Positions 12,078-32,386 of a stretch of DNA of 64,000 bases are shown here, one piece after another (positions within the stretch are counted from its first letter, which is position 1; every line of letters starts with the position of its first letter). This stretch comes from Apostichopus japonicus (Eukaryota > Echinodermata > Holothuroidea > Aspidochirotida > Stichopodidae), in the NCBI RefSeq assembly GCF_037975245.1, contig NC_092561.1, forward strand, positions 14,011,001-14,075,000. The letters run 5' to 3'. The notes beneath the pieces were generated by a model. The model worked only from the letters and a program-made list of their open reading frames with translations. It was not told the origin of the DNA and did not search any database. The translations under genes were made by a program, and so were the position numbers.

Positions 12078-12681
12078 TGAGATTCCACCAAACCCTAAAA
12101 ACAATATGATCAGGACGTACTGCCTTGAATTCCAGAAAGACTGGGATGAAGGCGTACACTTGTTGTTGTTTGCTGCTAGAGAAGCAGTGCAAGAAACGCT
12201 GGGATTTAGCCCATTTGAGCTAGTGTTCGGACATACAGTTCGAGGTCCGTTAAAGCACCTAAAGGAAAAGTGGCTCAGTGAAACATCTAGCACTAATTTG
12301 TTGGACTATGTATCAAACTTTAAGCATAGGCTTAATAGGGCAAACGAAATAGCCAGACAAAATTTGGAGCAAGGTCAAGCCAAAATGAAACAATGGTATG
12401 ACAAAAATGCAAAGAATAGAGTGTTCCAACCAGGAGATAAAGTTTTTCTATTATTTCCAATTCAAGGCCAACCATTACAAGCTAGATATTTTGGCCCATA
12501 TGAAGTTGAGTCGAAGATGGGTGACGTAGATTATGTTGTCAAGACACCAGGTAGGCGTAAGAGTAGACAATTGTGTCATATTAATATGTTAAAGAAGTAC
12601 ATAGCGAGAAACGATGATAGTGTGCCAAAGCCTATCTGCTCTTCAACGCATGCTGATGTCACCCAAGGTACGGATGTTTAA
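12078..12681 (+). pseudogene. Integrase C-terminal part of Gmr1-like pol
   Basis: The open frame from 12106 encodes 191 residues of integrase downstream of the catalytic core. Features are AAREAVQETLGFSPFELVFG, a helical linker, a basic Trp-Tyr-Asp-Lys segment, and a chromatin-side SH3-like region beginning VFQPGDKVFLLFPI and ending HINMLKKY. The DDE catalytic core and HHCC finger are lost in the deletion. About 25 bases of integrase coding (Phe-His-Gln-Thr-Leu-Lys) lie just upstream in another frame, so a small frameshift sits near 12100. TAA at 12679-12681 is an in-frame stop; the frame continues directly into the RT-RNase H frame. Confidence 0.88.
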
Positions 12682-12687
12682 CCTGAT

Positions 12688-14163
12688 GTGACGAGTGACA
12701 CAAATGCCGGAATTAAAAACAAAGAGTATAGTATAAAACTACAAAACTCTGATGTGCTTGGAAATTTGGAGCAAAAGTTTTCCCACTTATCTGGCACGCA
12801 GCAAATTGAAATGACAGAATTGGTAAAATATTATCAGAATATCTTTCCCGACACACCATCGAGGACAAACGCTGGGTTTCATGACATTGATGTTGGTGAC
12901 ACCACGCCCATCAAACAACATCCGTACCGTGTGAATCCATTGAAAATGGAAGATCTCAAGAAAGAGATAAATTATATGTTGGATAATGATATAATAGAGC
13001 CAAGTAGTAGTGAATGGAGTTCACCATGTATTCTGATACCGAAACCAGATGGTACGTATAGACTTGTGGCAGATATGAGAGCAATCAATGAAAAATCAAA
13101 GACTGACTCATATCCCATACCTAGAATTGATGATTGCATTGACAAAATTGGAAATGCTAAATTTGTGAGTAAATTCGACCTTCTGAAAGGGTACTGGCAA
13201 GTTCCGCTCACTGAGCATGCTAAAGAGATCACTGCATTTTGTACGCCATTTGGCTTATATCAATACAAAGTTATGCCTTTCGGATTAAAAAATGCTCCTG
13301 CAACATTTCAGAGGATGGTTAACCAAATTGTAATGGAAATAGATGGTTGTGAAGCCTATGTCGATGACTTGATTGTGTACAGTCAAACATGGGAGCAACA
13401 CATGAGTCAACTTCGACAGTTGTTTCAGAAACTGTCTAAGGCGAAGTTGACTGTTAATTTGACGAAGAGTGAGTTTTGCCATGCCTCAGTGACTTACTTA
13501 GGACATGTCGTAGGTCAAGGTCAAGTCAAACCACTGAAGGCCAAAGTGGAGGCAATAGAGCAATATCCAGCGCCTACAAACAGGAAGGCTCTTATGAGAT
13601 TCTTGGGTATGGTCGGATATTATAGGAAGTTCTGTCCGAACTTCTCGGACATTGCTAGTCCACTAACGGACTTATTGAAGAAGAATGTTACATTCCGTTG
13701 GACGGATGAAAATGAACGTGCCTTCCACAAGATTAAATCGATCCTCATGGGTTCACCAATACTAGCCGCACCCAACTTTCATAAGCAATTCAAATTGGCT
13801 GTCGATGCTAGTGACATAGGATGTGGCAGTGTTGTATTGCAAGAGGGCGAAGATCAAGTTGACCACCCAATATGCTATTATTCAAAGAAGTTTGATAAGC
13901 ACCAGAGAAATTATTCAACTATTGAAAAGGAATGTCTTGCACTCTTGTTATCACTGCAACATTTCGATGTATATTTGCATACTACTGTCTACCCTGTGCT
14001 TGTGTTCACTGATCATAATCCTCTCACTTTCATACATAGAATGAAGAATAAGAATCAAAGATTAATGAGATGGAGTTTAACTTTACAAGAGTACAATCTT
14101 GATGTGAGACACATAAAAGGAAAAGACAATGTGATGGCAGATGCTTTGTCCAGATTCACATAA
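12688..14163 (+). CDS. Gmr1-like reverse transcriptase-RNase H
   Basis: An uninterrupted 491-codon frame in phase with the integrase frame. A single TAA and two codons separate them, so 12688 is only the start of the open stretch; both were one pol polyprotein. RT motifs are in order: HPYRVNP, SSSEWSSPCILIPKPDGTYR, FDLLKGYWQVPL, MPFGLKNAPATFQRMV and the catalytic box YVDDLIVYS. The connection region follows (FLGMVGYYRKFCPNFS). RNase H has the acidic residues in AVDASDIGCG, IEKECLAL and FTDHNPLTFI, ending DALSRF. It copies the element RNA into DNA. RT appears intact, but the copy cannot move alone: protease, gag and integrase core are missing. Stop TAA at 14161-14163. Confidence 0.93.
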   Translation: MTSDTNAGIKNKEYSIKLQNSDVLGNLEQKFSHLSGTQQIEMTELVKYYQNIFPDTPSRTNAGFHDIDVGDTTPIKQHPYRVNPLKMEDLKKEINYMLDNDIIEPSSSEWSSPCILIPKPDGTYRLVADMRAINEKSKTDSYPIPRIDDCIDKIGNAKFVSKFDLLKGYWQVPLTEHAKEITAFCTPFGLYQYKVMPFGLKNAPATFQRMVNQIVMEIDGCEAYVDDLIVYSQTWEQHMSQLRQLFQKLSKAKLTVNLTKSEFCHASVTYLGHVVGQGQVKPLKAKVEAIEQYPAPTNRKALMRFLGMVGYYRKFCPNFSDIASPLTDLLKKNVTFRWTDENERAFHKIKSILMGSPILAAPNFHKQFKLAVDASDIGCGSVVLQEGEDQVDHPICYYSKKFDKHQRNYSTIEKECLALLLSLQHFDVYLHTTVYPVLVFTDHNPLTFIHRMKNKNQRLMRWSLTLQEYNLDVRHIKGKDNVMADALSRFT

Positions 14164-14381
14164 ATTTATTGTATATATGACAAGACAAATATAATGTCAC
14201 TATGCATGTGTATAAAGAACACTCAGAATTATTTATTATGCATAACTTAAAAGTTGTTTGATGAATGTTTAACGAAAATTTGTTCAAGTGTAACAAAGTT
14301 CATATTTTATGATATAGTATGTGATAAGATATAACAGAATGTAAGAGATAAGAAAGTTTTCATTACATTCAAACTTTCCTT

Positions 14382-14393
14382 TAAGGGGGAGGG
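14382..14393 (+). promoter_or_regulatory. Polypurine tract
   Basis: AAGGGGGAGGG lies immediately before the 3' LTR start TGTTACG. This is the usual place and composition of the plus-strand primer in LTR elements. Confidence 0.8.
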
Positions 14394-15494
14394 TGTTACG
14401 AGGGCCCATTGTAGCCTAACGCTAGTTACTGCTAGTGAGGAACCTAATGTTATATGATAGAAAGTATTTAAAATTGCCTACGTGATAAATCAGTATTTGA
14501 GAAATTAGGTCGGGTTACCGTGTCAGAATGTTATAATACACGATTGTTCTGGTACATTCCTTATGATGACGCGCTGGTCTCGGGTTGACGTCGGTTTACG
14601 TGAGATCGCGTGTAAGGTGTGCAATCATTTTTGTGGATTCTCTGGAATGTTCGCGAGGTGTGCGAAGGACTTCCGCGAAACGTAGAGACCGGGTCGCATT
14701 GTTACTCAGGTGTATCGAGAAAGCTCTGGAGGATTCTTGACATCGCGAATCGTATAAAAACCCGCCCAGATCGGAAAGTTTCTCAGTTTCTGTACGAATA
14801 CAAGCGACGACACTTATTATACCATTCTACTATATATCGTCAGTGGTCAACTACCAGTAGTTTCAGAAGGATTGAGATATCGATACCAAGATTGATTCTA
14901 CACTTCCATTCAGAAGTTTGAAGAGGACTTTGCTGTGAAAGTACAGTTTTCCAGTGTTTATTTCGGAGAAGGTGAAGAATATCTGTCTCCGTTGAGGAAG
15001 TTCGTTAAGCCAGGAGTTAGTGGCTATAAAGCTGATTTTGGACTGACTCTGGTAATATTTAGTCGGCGAGAAGTTCGACTTGTGCTTCACTCTATTGTGG
15101 CTGGAAGTCCGTCTACTATTTTGGAGCATCGCCGGAAAGAAGGTGACTGCTGTTTCTGGGATCGCGAGAAACTTCGTCGAGGACCAGTGAACTTCGCGGT
15201 ACAACGGACCGAGAATTGTCGTCATCAAGGTCGTGGCCGCTGAGGGATATGGCCGTTGGAAGAGACCAGCGTGTTTTAAAGTGTATCCTATCTTGTTAAG
15301 TTTGTGAGTAATTTTCTATATATTTGTAATTACCACTTGTTGTTGTTGGTTCGAAATCCATTGTTCAATATAGTTTACGTTCTCATTTAAAATCTCTAGA
15401 CTTGTCAATTTGTCTGTGTTCCTTACGGAAACGAACCCAGGCTTGTGTCTCGTTAAAAATTAATTATCGAGACCTCTCGCATTCCAACGTAACA
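14394..15494 (+). repeat. Complete 3' LTR (about 1.1 kb)
   Basis: It begins TGTTACGAGGGCCCATTG and ends CCAACGTAACA; the seven terminal bases are inverted repeats of each other. The short open frames inside (14619-14921, 14935-15243 and an antisense one) have no recognisable product. Position of the promoter within it was not determined. Confidence 0.9.
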
Positions 15495-15498
15495 ACAC

Positions 15499-16175
15499 CT
15501 AGACGTCCTGATTACCTCGCAGTAAGTTATAGAAAATTAATATATGATCAAATGTTTCATCTCAATTCGACGTCTTGATAATTTGTAGACGTTACTTCGT
15601 TTAATTAAATTCAACCATGTTTTTGTTGTTGTAATGTACTTAAGCAAGTCGTGCAATACAGCAATGCATACAGCGCTAGATGTTACACGGAGCTATTAAC
15701 CTATCATCAATACTATGAGGAATGTAAAAATAAGGCTTTTCCTATCGCTGATTTAGTCTATTTTGGTTAAAGTGTTGGTGCCTACAGATATTGTGATAAT
15801 ACCGTCCACATAGGTTAAATGGGTTAAATTTAAACAGGGCTTTTGTGACACCATATTGCCACCTAGATGTTCTGGTAACCTTGAAGTAAATTATAAGATG
15901 AAAGTTTGATCAAATTTTTCCATCTCAATGCTTTTTGATCATTTGTAGTTGTTACTTTTATTAAAATTCAACCACGTTTATGTTGTTGTAATATCGATAC
16001 TTTAGCAAGTCGTGAAATATAGTAATGCATATAACACTGGTACTAACACGGAACTATTAGCCTACATGGTTATTATCGGTTCTATGGAGAATGCAAAAGA
16101 ATACAATTAATAACAAGGCTTTTAATATTGCTGCTTAATTAATTTTATGTTGAATTGTTGGTGCCTTCATACATT
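15499..16175. repeat. Diverged direct repeat of about 330 bp, two units
   Basis: Unit 1 (from CTAGACGTCCTGATTACCTC) and unit 2 (about 15855, from CACCTAGATGTTCTGGTAAC) share many blocks such as TTGTTGTTGTAAT, AGCAAGTCGTG and GTTGGTGCCT. Copy B keeps only the first part of unit 1 and the last part of unit 2, so about 520 bp are missing there. Confidence 0.75.
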
Positions 16176-17144
16176 GTGATAGTTATTGGAATAGATTCCG
16201 TCAAAGATGCAATGAGTTTCATATCACCTTCAAAAACTACAAAATAATACGGTCCACAAAAGTTTGATGACATGGCATTTAAGTCAATGATGGAAATTAC
16301 ATGAGTTAAACTTAGACAGGAATTTTATGACATCGTATTTCCGATTTTGTCATGTGGTAGTAAAGTAATAATCAGACAATATCTGTACCATTTTAATATG
16401 AAAATATCAAAATTCGAAGAAATATACCGGTTTTGACGACATACGAGTAGCCTACATACGTATTTACAGATTTTCACGTTGTCTGATGTGCAAAAATTGG
16501 TTAAATTTGCCTTTGTTTTAGTCTATTAGTCAACTAGTGACCTAAGCCCTCTCCACCATCCCATCGTTTGTGTGTTAAAAATAGCCCTGGCTTGAATTGA
16601 CAAAAAACATATCATATTAAAATTAAAAGCGTTGACAGATAGATAGTCGAGTTTATAAGATAAAACTTTCTTAAGATCAACTCAACTCATTAACGAATGT
16701 AAAGTAGTTCCTTCTTCTCCTCATCCTCCCGTTACCCCCCCCCCCCCCCTGGCCCTCCTCATGGCTACCATCATTATAGGAACTAAAAAGTTCGTTGAAT
16801 TTAACTATACAATCTTTTTGACGTTTGATAGTGGATTTAAAGTCCATTGTGACATCATGATCATAAGCTCTGCTGTTGCCAGATACATTCATAAATTTAC
16901 ATTCATAATATTCGTGGTACCAAACAGTATAGGATGTGGGTTTCAACCTAAGGATACAAAAATACTGGAACAATTTTATCAAGCAATGAATAGAGCCTCT
17001 TTATAGCATGAACGTTTGGTAGCACATCGATTTGGCGGACCAAATAATAGTAAAGTTATATTTTCTACATGCCTTTCATTTTAATAGTTAAGAAAACGTC
17101 CCTGTTGGGAAGGAGAGGGGTGTTTCCGAACACATTGAAAAAAT

Positions 17145-27019
<9,875 letters not shown>

Positions 27020-27137
27020 CTGCACAGTTTGGAAAGAGAATTTAAATAGAAAACAAGTAAGCTCTCCTGCCTGGAATTGATGGGGGTTTTATTGATTGAT
27101 ATATATGTAGATTTTCCAACTCATTACGAAATCAATT

Positions 27138-27145
27138 ATATATAC

Positions 27146-27187
<42 letters not shown>
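27138..27187. repeat. TA tract at the edge of duplication block 2
   Basis: About 50 bp of TA, directly before the block that also occurs at 60890-62365. That second copy likewise begins at a TA/GATA tract. Confidence 0.92.
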
Positions 27188-27189
<2 letters not shown>

Positions 27190-28659
27190 GTACATAAAGC
27201 GCCCTTTTGCATGCAAATTGATTGTGATCAGCACGCGTATTGATGGATTGCATTATGCATGTGATCAATATTTTCTGCATACAATAAAACCCAATACTCG
27301 ACATATTATTGACGTACATAGAGTGACTTGTTTGTTCTTGTTTTGTTTTGTTTTTGGCACAGGAGCAGTCCTAGCATGTTTCTACAGATGGGATGAGATT
27401 TTGTTAAATACTTTTATTAAAACGTACAGTAAAGATACAAGCTGTTTCATCAGAATAGTTCTCGAAATCCACCATGGTATATTATCGAAGCCAGCATAAA
27501 TTCCACGTTTAATAAGTCCAAATTGTTTTCTAACTTCATCCTCGTCTATTTTAGAATAATACCACCGGATTGATCTGGTAAACGTAGACTTATGTCTTTA
27601 ATTACTGCATTATTCCACAGTTCAAAATGGAGAAGACTCACAACAACCTAAATCTTTAGTTATGTTGCTTTCAATAGAATAAATACTATAGCCCTGTTGT
27701 CGGGTTCCAAATTTGAAAGACTAAGACATACTTTAGGACAACTGACTGCCTATTCCTTTGATATATAAGTAGTCAATACTTCACCATTTATCATAACTTT
27801 CTCGATTCTGATGAAACATGTAATAATTGTCAAGTATTATTGCTTCATCTATAACTGTGTACTGCGGTGTCTCGTGGTTCCATTCATTGGCGTCTTTCTT
27901 AATTTTTGTCTCCTGATTTGCTATGAAGCACTTATTTGTCATATTAGATATGGTCTAATCTAAATGTGTAAATTTCCCTTGGAGAATGTTTATATTTTAT
28001 GACAATCTACAGGAAAAGCTTAAATGTGTCTTGTTGTATTGTGGGTAAATGCCGTGCACCTACATACCTCTACGTCGACGAACAATGCACAGTTCTTTTA
28101 GTGTGTGGCCATAACAAAACATCGTTCATATGAGAACAGATCCTGTGCAATAACGTTGGTTCGTATTGTAGCTTGTGGTTAGCCATAATGGAAATGTATG
28201 TTACTTCATAAACGTACACACATACGCTAGTGTCTAGGCTGTAGCTTAAGCGTATACTTAAGCACTTCGCTAGAAGGTAGAACGTTGATAAATACCCAAA
28301 AATCCACATCAGGTATATACGCAAATTTTCATTGACTTAAAAATGCGACATCACTAAACTATACTAAATGTCACATCTTCATGCATACTAACTTCGTAAT
28401 ACAACAGTCTGTCATCCGAGTCTCTACAACTACAGGTCGTCATAATGATAACACACGTTTTTCATTCCTGACGGTTCGTTGACAAACTGGATAACATGTC
28501 TTTTGGGTGAAAACTGTCCACTGATTGTTTCTTACCATATAAAGGTGTCGTACCTCAATTAATTGTTCAATTTACTTACACACTTTATTCGCTATACTTT
28601 CCAAGAATGATAGAGCTTAGATAGAAGTTTTTCAACTGACATGTACTACCTATTATATG

Positions 28660-28660
<1 letters not shown>
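27188..28660. repeat. Duplication block 2, copy 1
   Basis: Collinear and same orientation as 60890-62365, from GCAAATTGATTGTGATCAGC to ACTGACATGTACTA, with scattered substitutions and small indels. It covers the region upstream of the first recovered C2 exon. No complete gene is visible in either copy. Confidence 0.9.
28068..28094 (-). other. Possible small upstream exon of the C2 gene
   Basis: The nine-codon stretch Asn-Cys-Ala-Leu-Phe-Val-Asp-Val-Glu ends in phase 0 before the good donor GAG|GTATGT, which fits the phase-0 start of exon 26913-27019. The acceptor (CTAAAAG) has a poor pyrimidine tract and an in-frame TAA lies just upstream. The duplicate at 61786-61812 keeps donor and frame. 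This is suggestive only. Confidence 0.25.
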
Positions 28661-28717
<57 letters not shown>

Positions 28718-29088
28718 ACAGTTCTTATAAGGCGCAAATATACACTAAAGTCTCTATGCGCTGTGTACAACTTAGGCTTGGTCATTGGTAACTTGTAACG
28801 GCTACACACCAAAGTGTGCGTAACTCAATCAATCTCTCCTGGGGCACCACAGTACACCACTACCACGTGTCCCCCGGGGGACTTCCAATAGGGTACAGCC
28901 ACAAACCGGCGAACGCAACGATATTTACAAGTTACCTCGCAAGTCCCCATTTATACACCTGTTTGAAGAGAGGCAATGGAGATAAAGTGCCTTGCCCAAG
29001 GACACAACGCAATGATCTGGCCAGGGCTCGAATCTGCAATCCTTTTATCACCAGTCCACTGCCTTAACCACTTGACCACAACGCCCCC
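28660..29088 (-). mobile_element. tRNA-derived SINE, minus strand
   Basis: Read on the minus strand from 29088: a tRNA-like head with box A GTGGTCAAGTGGTTAAGGC and box B GATTCGAGCCC, then a body with GTGTCCTTGGGCAAGGCACT, ending in an (ATT)n tail seen as (AAT)n on the plus strand at 28660-28715. The duplicate block around 62365 reads straight through without it, so that locus is the empty site. Confidence 0.8.
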
Positions 29089-29099
29089 CTCTATCATAG

Positions 29100-29434
29100 C
29101 TTATGCATGTCATGTCCACTATAGGCCTATATTAGCTGATGCATGCCATATCCACTATATGATAGCTGAAGTATGTCCTATATACTATATGATAACTGAT
29201 GCATGTCATATCCACTATATGGTAGCTGATGCATGTCCTATATACTAAATGATAACTGATGAATGTCATATCCACTATATGATAGCTGATGCATGTCCTA
29301 TATACTATATGATAACTGATGAATGTCATATCCACTATATGATAGCTGATGCATGTCCTATATACTATATGATAACTGATGCATGTCATATCGACTATAT
29401 GAAACCTGATGCATGTTCGACCCACTATATGATA
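29100..29434. repeat. 30-bp minisatellite, array 2
   Basis: The same family as at 1-411. Here units alternate as a 60-bp dimer, one half with GCATGTCCTATATACTATAT and the other with GATAACTGATGAATGTCATA. The array lies between the SINE and the start of duplication copy B. Confidence 0.93.
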
Positions 29435-30031
29435 AGCACAGTAGGCCCACTCGACAACCCGTCTGCAAGCTCTCGTTGTGGAATCTTCCTGTTTCACACA
29501 GGAATTTTTAAAATGAAAAAGCCTTAATTCATCTTCAATCAATCTCTCTATCTGTAGACCATTAAGTAGTTTATCACAGTTTATGACAAAACAATTGGTC
29601 TATTAAGGAATAAATACAACGATGCGTAATCCTTCATGGAGGACTGATGCACTGCTCTAATTGTGGTATATTTACCTTACATGGTAGTTGGTACGTAAAA
29701 ACAGAATAGTGTTATATGGGTACTAAATGAAACGTAAAATAAACAATCGGTTGCGGTTACTTACGGATGTTAGATCAACATCAGAGCCACCATGATAACA
29801 TGCCATTTTAATTTTGGTTTATGTGTATCCTTCACTACAGTACCTTCACCGCACCAGCACTAAAACAAAACTGAGCAAACCGTCACATTTCTGCTAAGAA
29901 GACATTCAATGGTATCACAAAGGGATATTCAATAAATGATGCAAATATAGTCACCAATCTGTAGAAAAAAAGGAACAAACAAAAACGTAGCTAAGTCCAC
30001 AGTTCTGTTTAGAATACAATCGATGTACTGC

Positions 30032-31712
30032 CAAGGGCGGCGGAAGCACTTTAATCTGGGGGGGGGGGCACCGACGTCGAAGGGCACTTTGCAGAAATTC
30101 GATCGGACTGATGCAGCCTGATATTTAGTAACCTTTATAACTCTTATTGTATTATCTTATTTGCGTATACACATCACTCCATCATCGCCCGCCCGCGAAT
30201 ATTTTTTTTCCCAAACTGAACTGACACTGAAATTATTTCCTCGATTCTGATTGGTTCTCAGAGAGCACGTGATATACTTTAGTTTTCAACATGGATCCTC
30301 CATAATCTATCGATATCAGTATGATCAACACGAACAAATTTAAGATATTCACATGAGCAACTTCCCAGAACTTTTGGTAGGTATATCTGAACGAAAGTAT
30401 ATAGTGAAGCAACTATTCCCAACTACTGCGCCCATTATAGGCAGACCTCGATCTTTTGTTTACTCGCTTGACTCCGCTCTACACAGCACATACATGTAAT
30501 GTAGCCTATTGTACTGTGTATAGTATACAACACAATAAAACACAGTGCATTTGTAATTGTATACATGTAGCCGATGTACATATGTACGAGGTGTTTGTGT
30601 ACATTCAGGGTTGCGATACTTTTAGTTTTATTATCATAAATTCAAAATGTATTCAGTCAATGAATCAAGATAGGCCTAGTCGAATATGCAGTGGCCATGA
30701 AGACGCGCGAGCGAGTGTGTGTCAGCCATTGAGTGTACACAAACATGGCATTTCAATTTGACGATTTGTCTGTGTCTTTTGACTTGTTAACTAGTTGTAT
30801 ATAGCCTTATAACCTATACGTACGGAAACACATATGTTTACCGGCACCATTAGAAGTTCTTGTACATGGTGACCTAGTAGGCCTGCATTAACCGTATATA
30901 CGTATTCGTATTAGTTCGAGATCTCAAATTCACTAATATAGGCCCTACCGCCCTTACAGTAGCTCTTGATAACTGGAAGCCTCACATTGTATATACATGT
31001 AGGCACACTTAGGCCTACATACTTTAACTTAGCCTGTATAAGGCCTACACACGTATTTTTGACATGATGCGGCCCATGAGGATTGGTATGATCAACACTA
31101 ACAGTGTCACATACATTCATTGATAAACGCAGACTACCATTCCGGTTTTGATCAATCGAGGAAATAATTTCAGTGTCAGTTCAGTTTTGGAAAAAAATAT
31201 TCGCCGCCCGCCCTCCCCCCCCCCCCCACCCTCAAGGAAAATATGCATACTAGCACTGCAATATCCAATGTGCAAATTGGGAAACAAGGAATAAGTTTTC
31301 TTTTGAGACAGAATAAGGTGAAATCATGCTAGTTGCTAATGTAGGAACTTCCGAATTAGAGTTTATTTCTTGTTAATATCTTAACAAATTTTTCCATTCG
31401 AAACATCTTTGAGTTTGACCCTCAGAAATTCATTAAAAATCAGGGGCGTAGCAAGGATTTGCAAAGTTGTATGCACGACTATCTGAGCGGAGCGCCACCA
31501 TCGGTTGGCGCGGAGCGTACAAGAAAATTTTTGGTTTTACAATGCCCTCAGATGGCCGGAAACGGCCCTTCCCGAGTGTTCATTCTGGATCCCTGGCCTC
31601 TTGCTAACTTGAGACACCTCAATTTTTATGTAGAAAAAGGGCACATTTTTAACCTGAGGAAAAGTGGGGGGCACGTGCCCCCTGTGCCCCCCCCCCGGTT
31701 CCGCCGCCCTTG
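30032..31712. mobile_element. Non-autonomous hAT-like element
   Basis: Termini CAAGGGCGGCGGAA and TTCCGCCGCCCTTG are inverted repeats. The flanks carry the 8-bp duplication TGTACTGC (30024-30031 and 31713-31720). Copy A has one TGTACTGC at 1026-1033 with no insert. An 8-bp duplication is typical of the hAT superfamily. No transposase frame is present. Inside are inverted arms (about 30186-30250 and 31145-31215), and a GC-rich hairpin module occupies 31478-31580. Confidence 0.88.
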
Positions 31713-32386
31713 TGTACTGCACAAACTGCACAGTACATCACACACAAACGGATATCTAATACATGATCAGATTATAGCCGGCAAAACTGAGCAAAGTTCA
31801 ATTATGTTTGAAATACCTCCCATTTACTTATCCGTGTTTTAAACGAAGTTAGTCCATAAATAATGAAACACCGGTTTAACACCGGCTCAGTGGTCCGTTT
31901 ACTACACGTGGGTTTGATCGCCCATAAAGTCATCTCTAGGATCCATTGGGATTTGACGGTAACGATAATGCAAATTCACTGTTAAATAGAATAGCACTCA
32001 CAAGATGAAGTACAGTTTATTATTCTGTATATAGTGCTAGTTTCGAATTATTTATTCATCTAACTTTATTGCTCATAAAGGCCAGGCGTTTATTACTTGA
32101 AAGTAGTACTTGAAACTTTGGACGAATTCTCTCGCACTGTATATGCTGCGAGATAAATATAGATATAATAAAACAAATCGATAACGGTCGGATAGGAATG
32201 TTTCCCAACTTGATGAAAATTATCCGATCGAAGTAATAATAAGGCGATACATTTTAGGCGATTAACGTAGTTGGTAGCTCGTCGTGTTGAGCGGTCGAAG
32301 TCGAAATTCGAAGTGGTGTAAGTTTGAACTAGCGATACTACAAGGGTAAATGAGGGCGCTATCAGTTGACCGAAACAGTAGCGGTG

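Larger units (their letters stand above)
11900..15494 (+). mobile_element. Gmr1-like Ty3/gypsy retrotransposon, internally deleted
   Basis: A 3.6-kb LTR retrotransposon. It has a 5' LTR fragment (11900-12077), the end of integrase (to 12681), RT-RNase H (12688-14163), a purine tract (about 14382-14393) and a full 3' LTR (14394-15494). LTR ends are TGTTACG and CGTAACA. A 4-bp duplication ACAC flanks it (11896-11899 and 15495-15498). Copy B holds the uninterrupted site (TTATCAACACCTAGACG near 42221). Integrase precedes RT, the order known for Gmr1-like elements of deuterostomes and unlike ordinary Ty3/gypsy. An internal deletion removed most of the 5' LTR, the primer-binding site, gag, protease and the front of integrase. 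The overlapping 178 bp of the two LTRs differ at two positions, so the insertion is young. Confidence 0.93.
491..16478. repeat. Segmental duplication, copy A
   Basis: This block aligns collinearly and in the same orientation with 29434-42690, starting at the shared string AGTAGGCCCACTCGACAACC and ending at TACGTATTTACAGATTTTCAC. By eye the copies differ by a few bases per hundred plus indels. Relative to copy B, copy A has the LTR element at 11900-15494, about 287 bp at 1918-2204, and about 520 bp at 15602-16126. It lacks the hAT-like insertion of copy B. From 491 to about 1900 no gene is visible. Confidence 0.92.

Noticed and set aside
30456-30761. 101-codon frame inside the hAT-like element as a transposase
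   Set aside because: No hAT transposase or dimerisation motif, and the frame is far too short.
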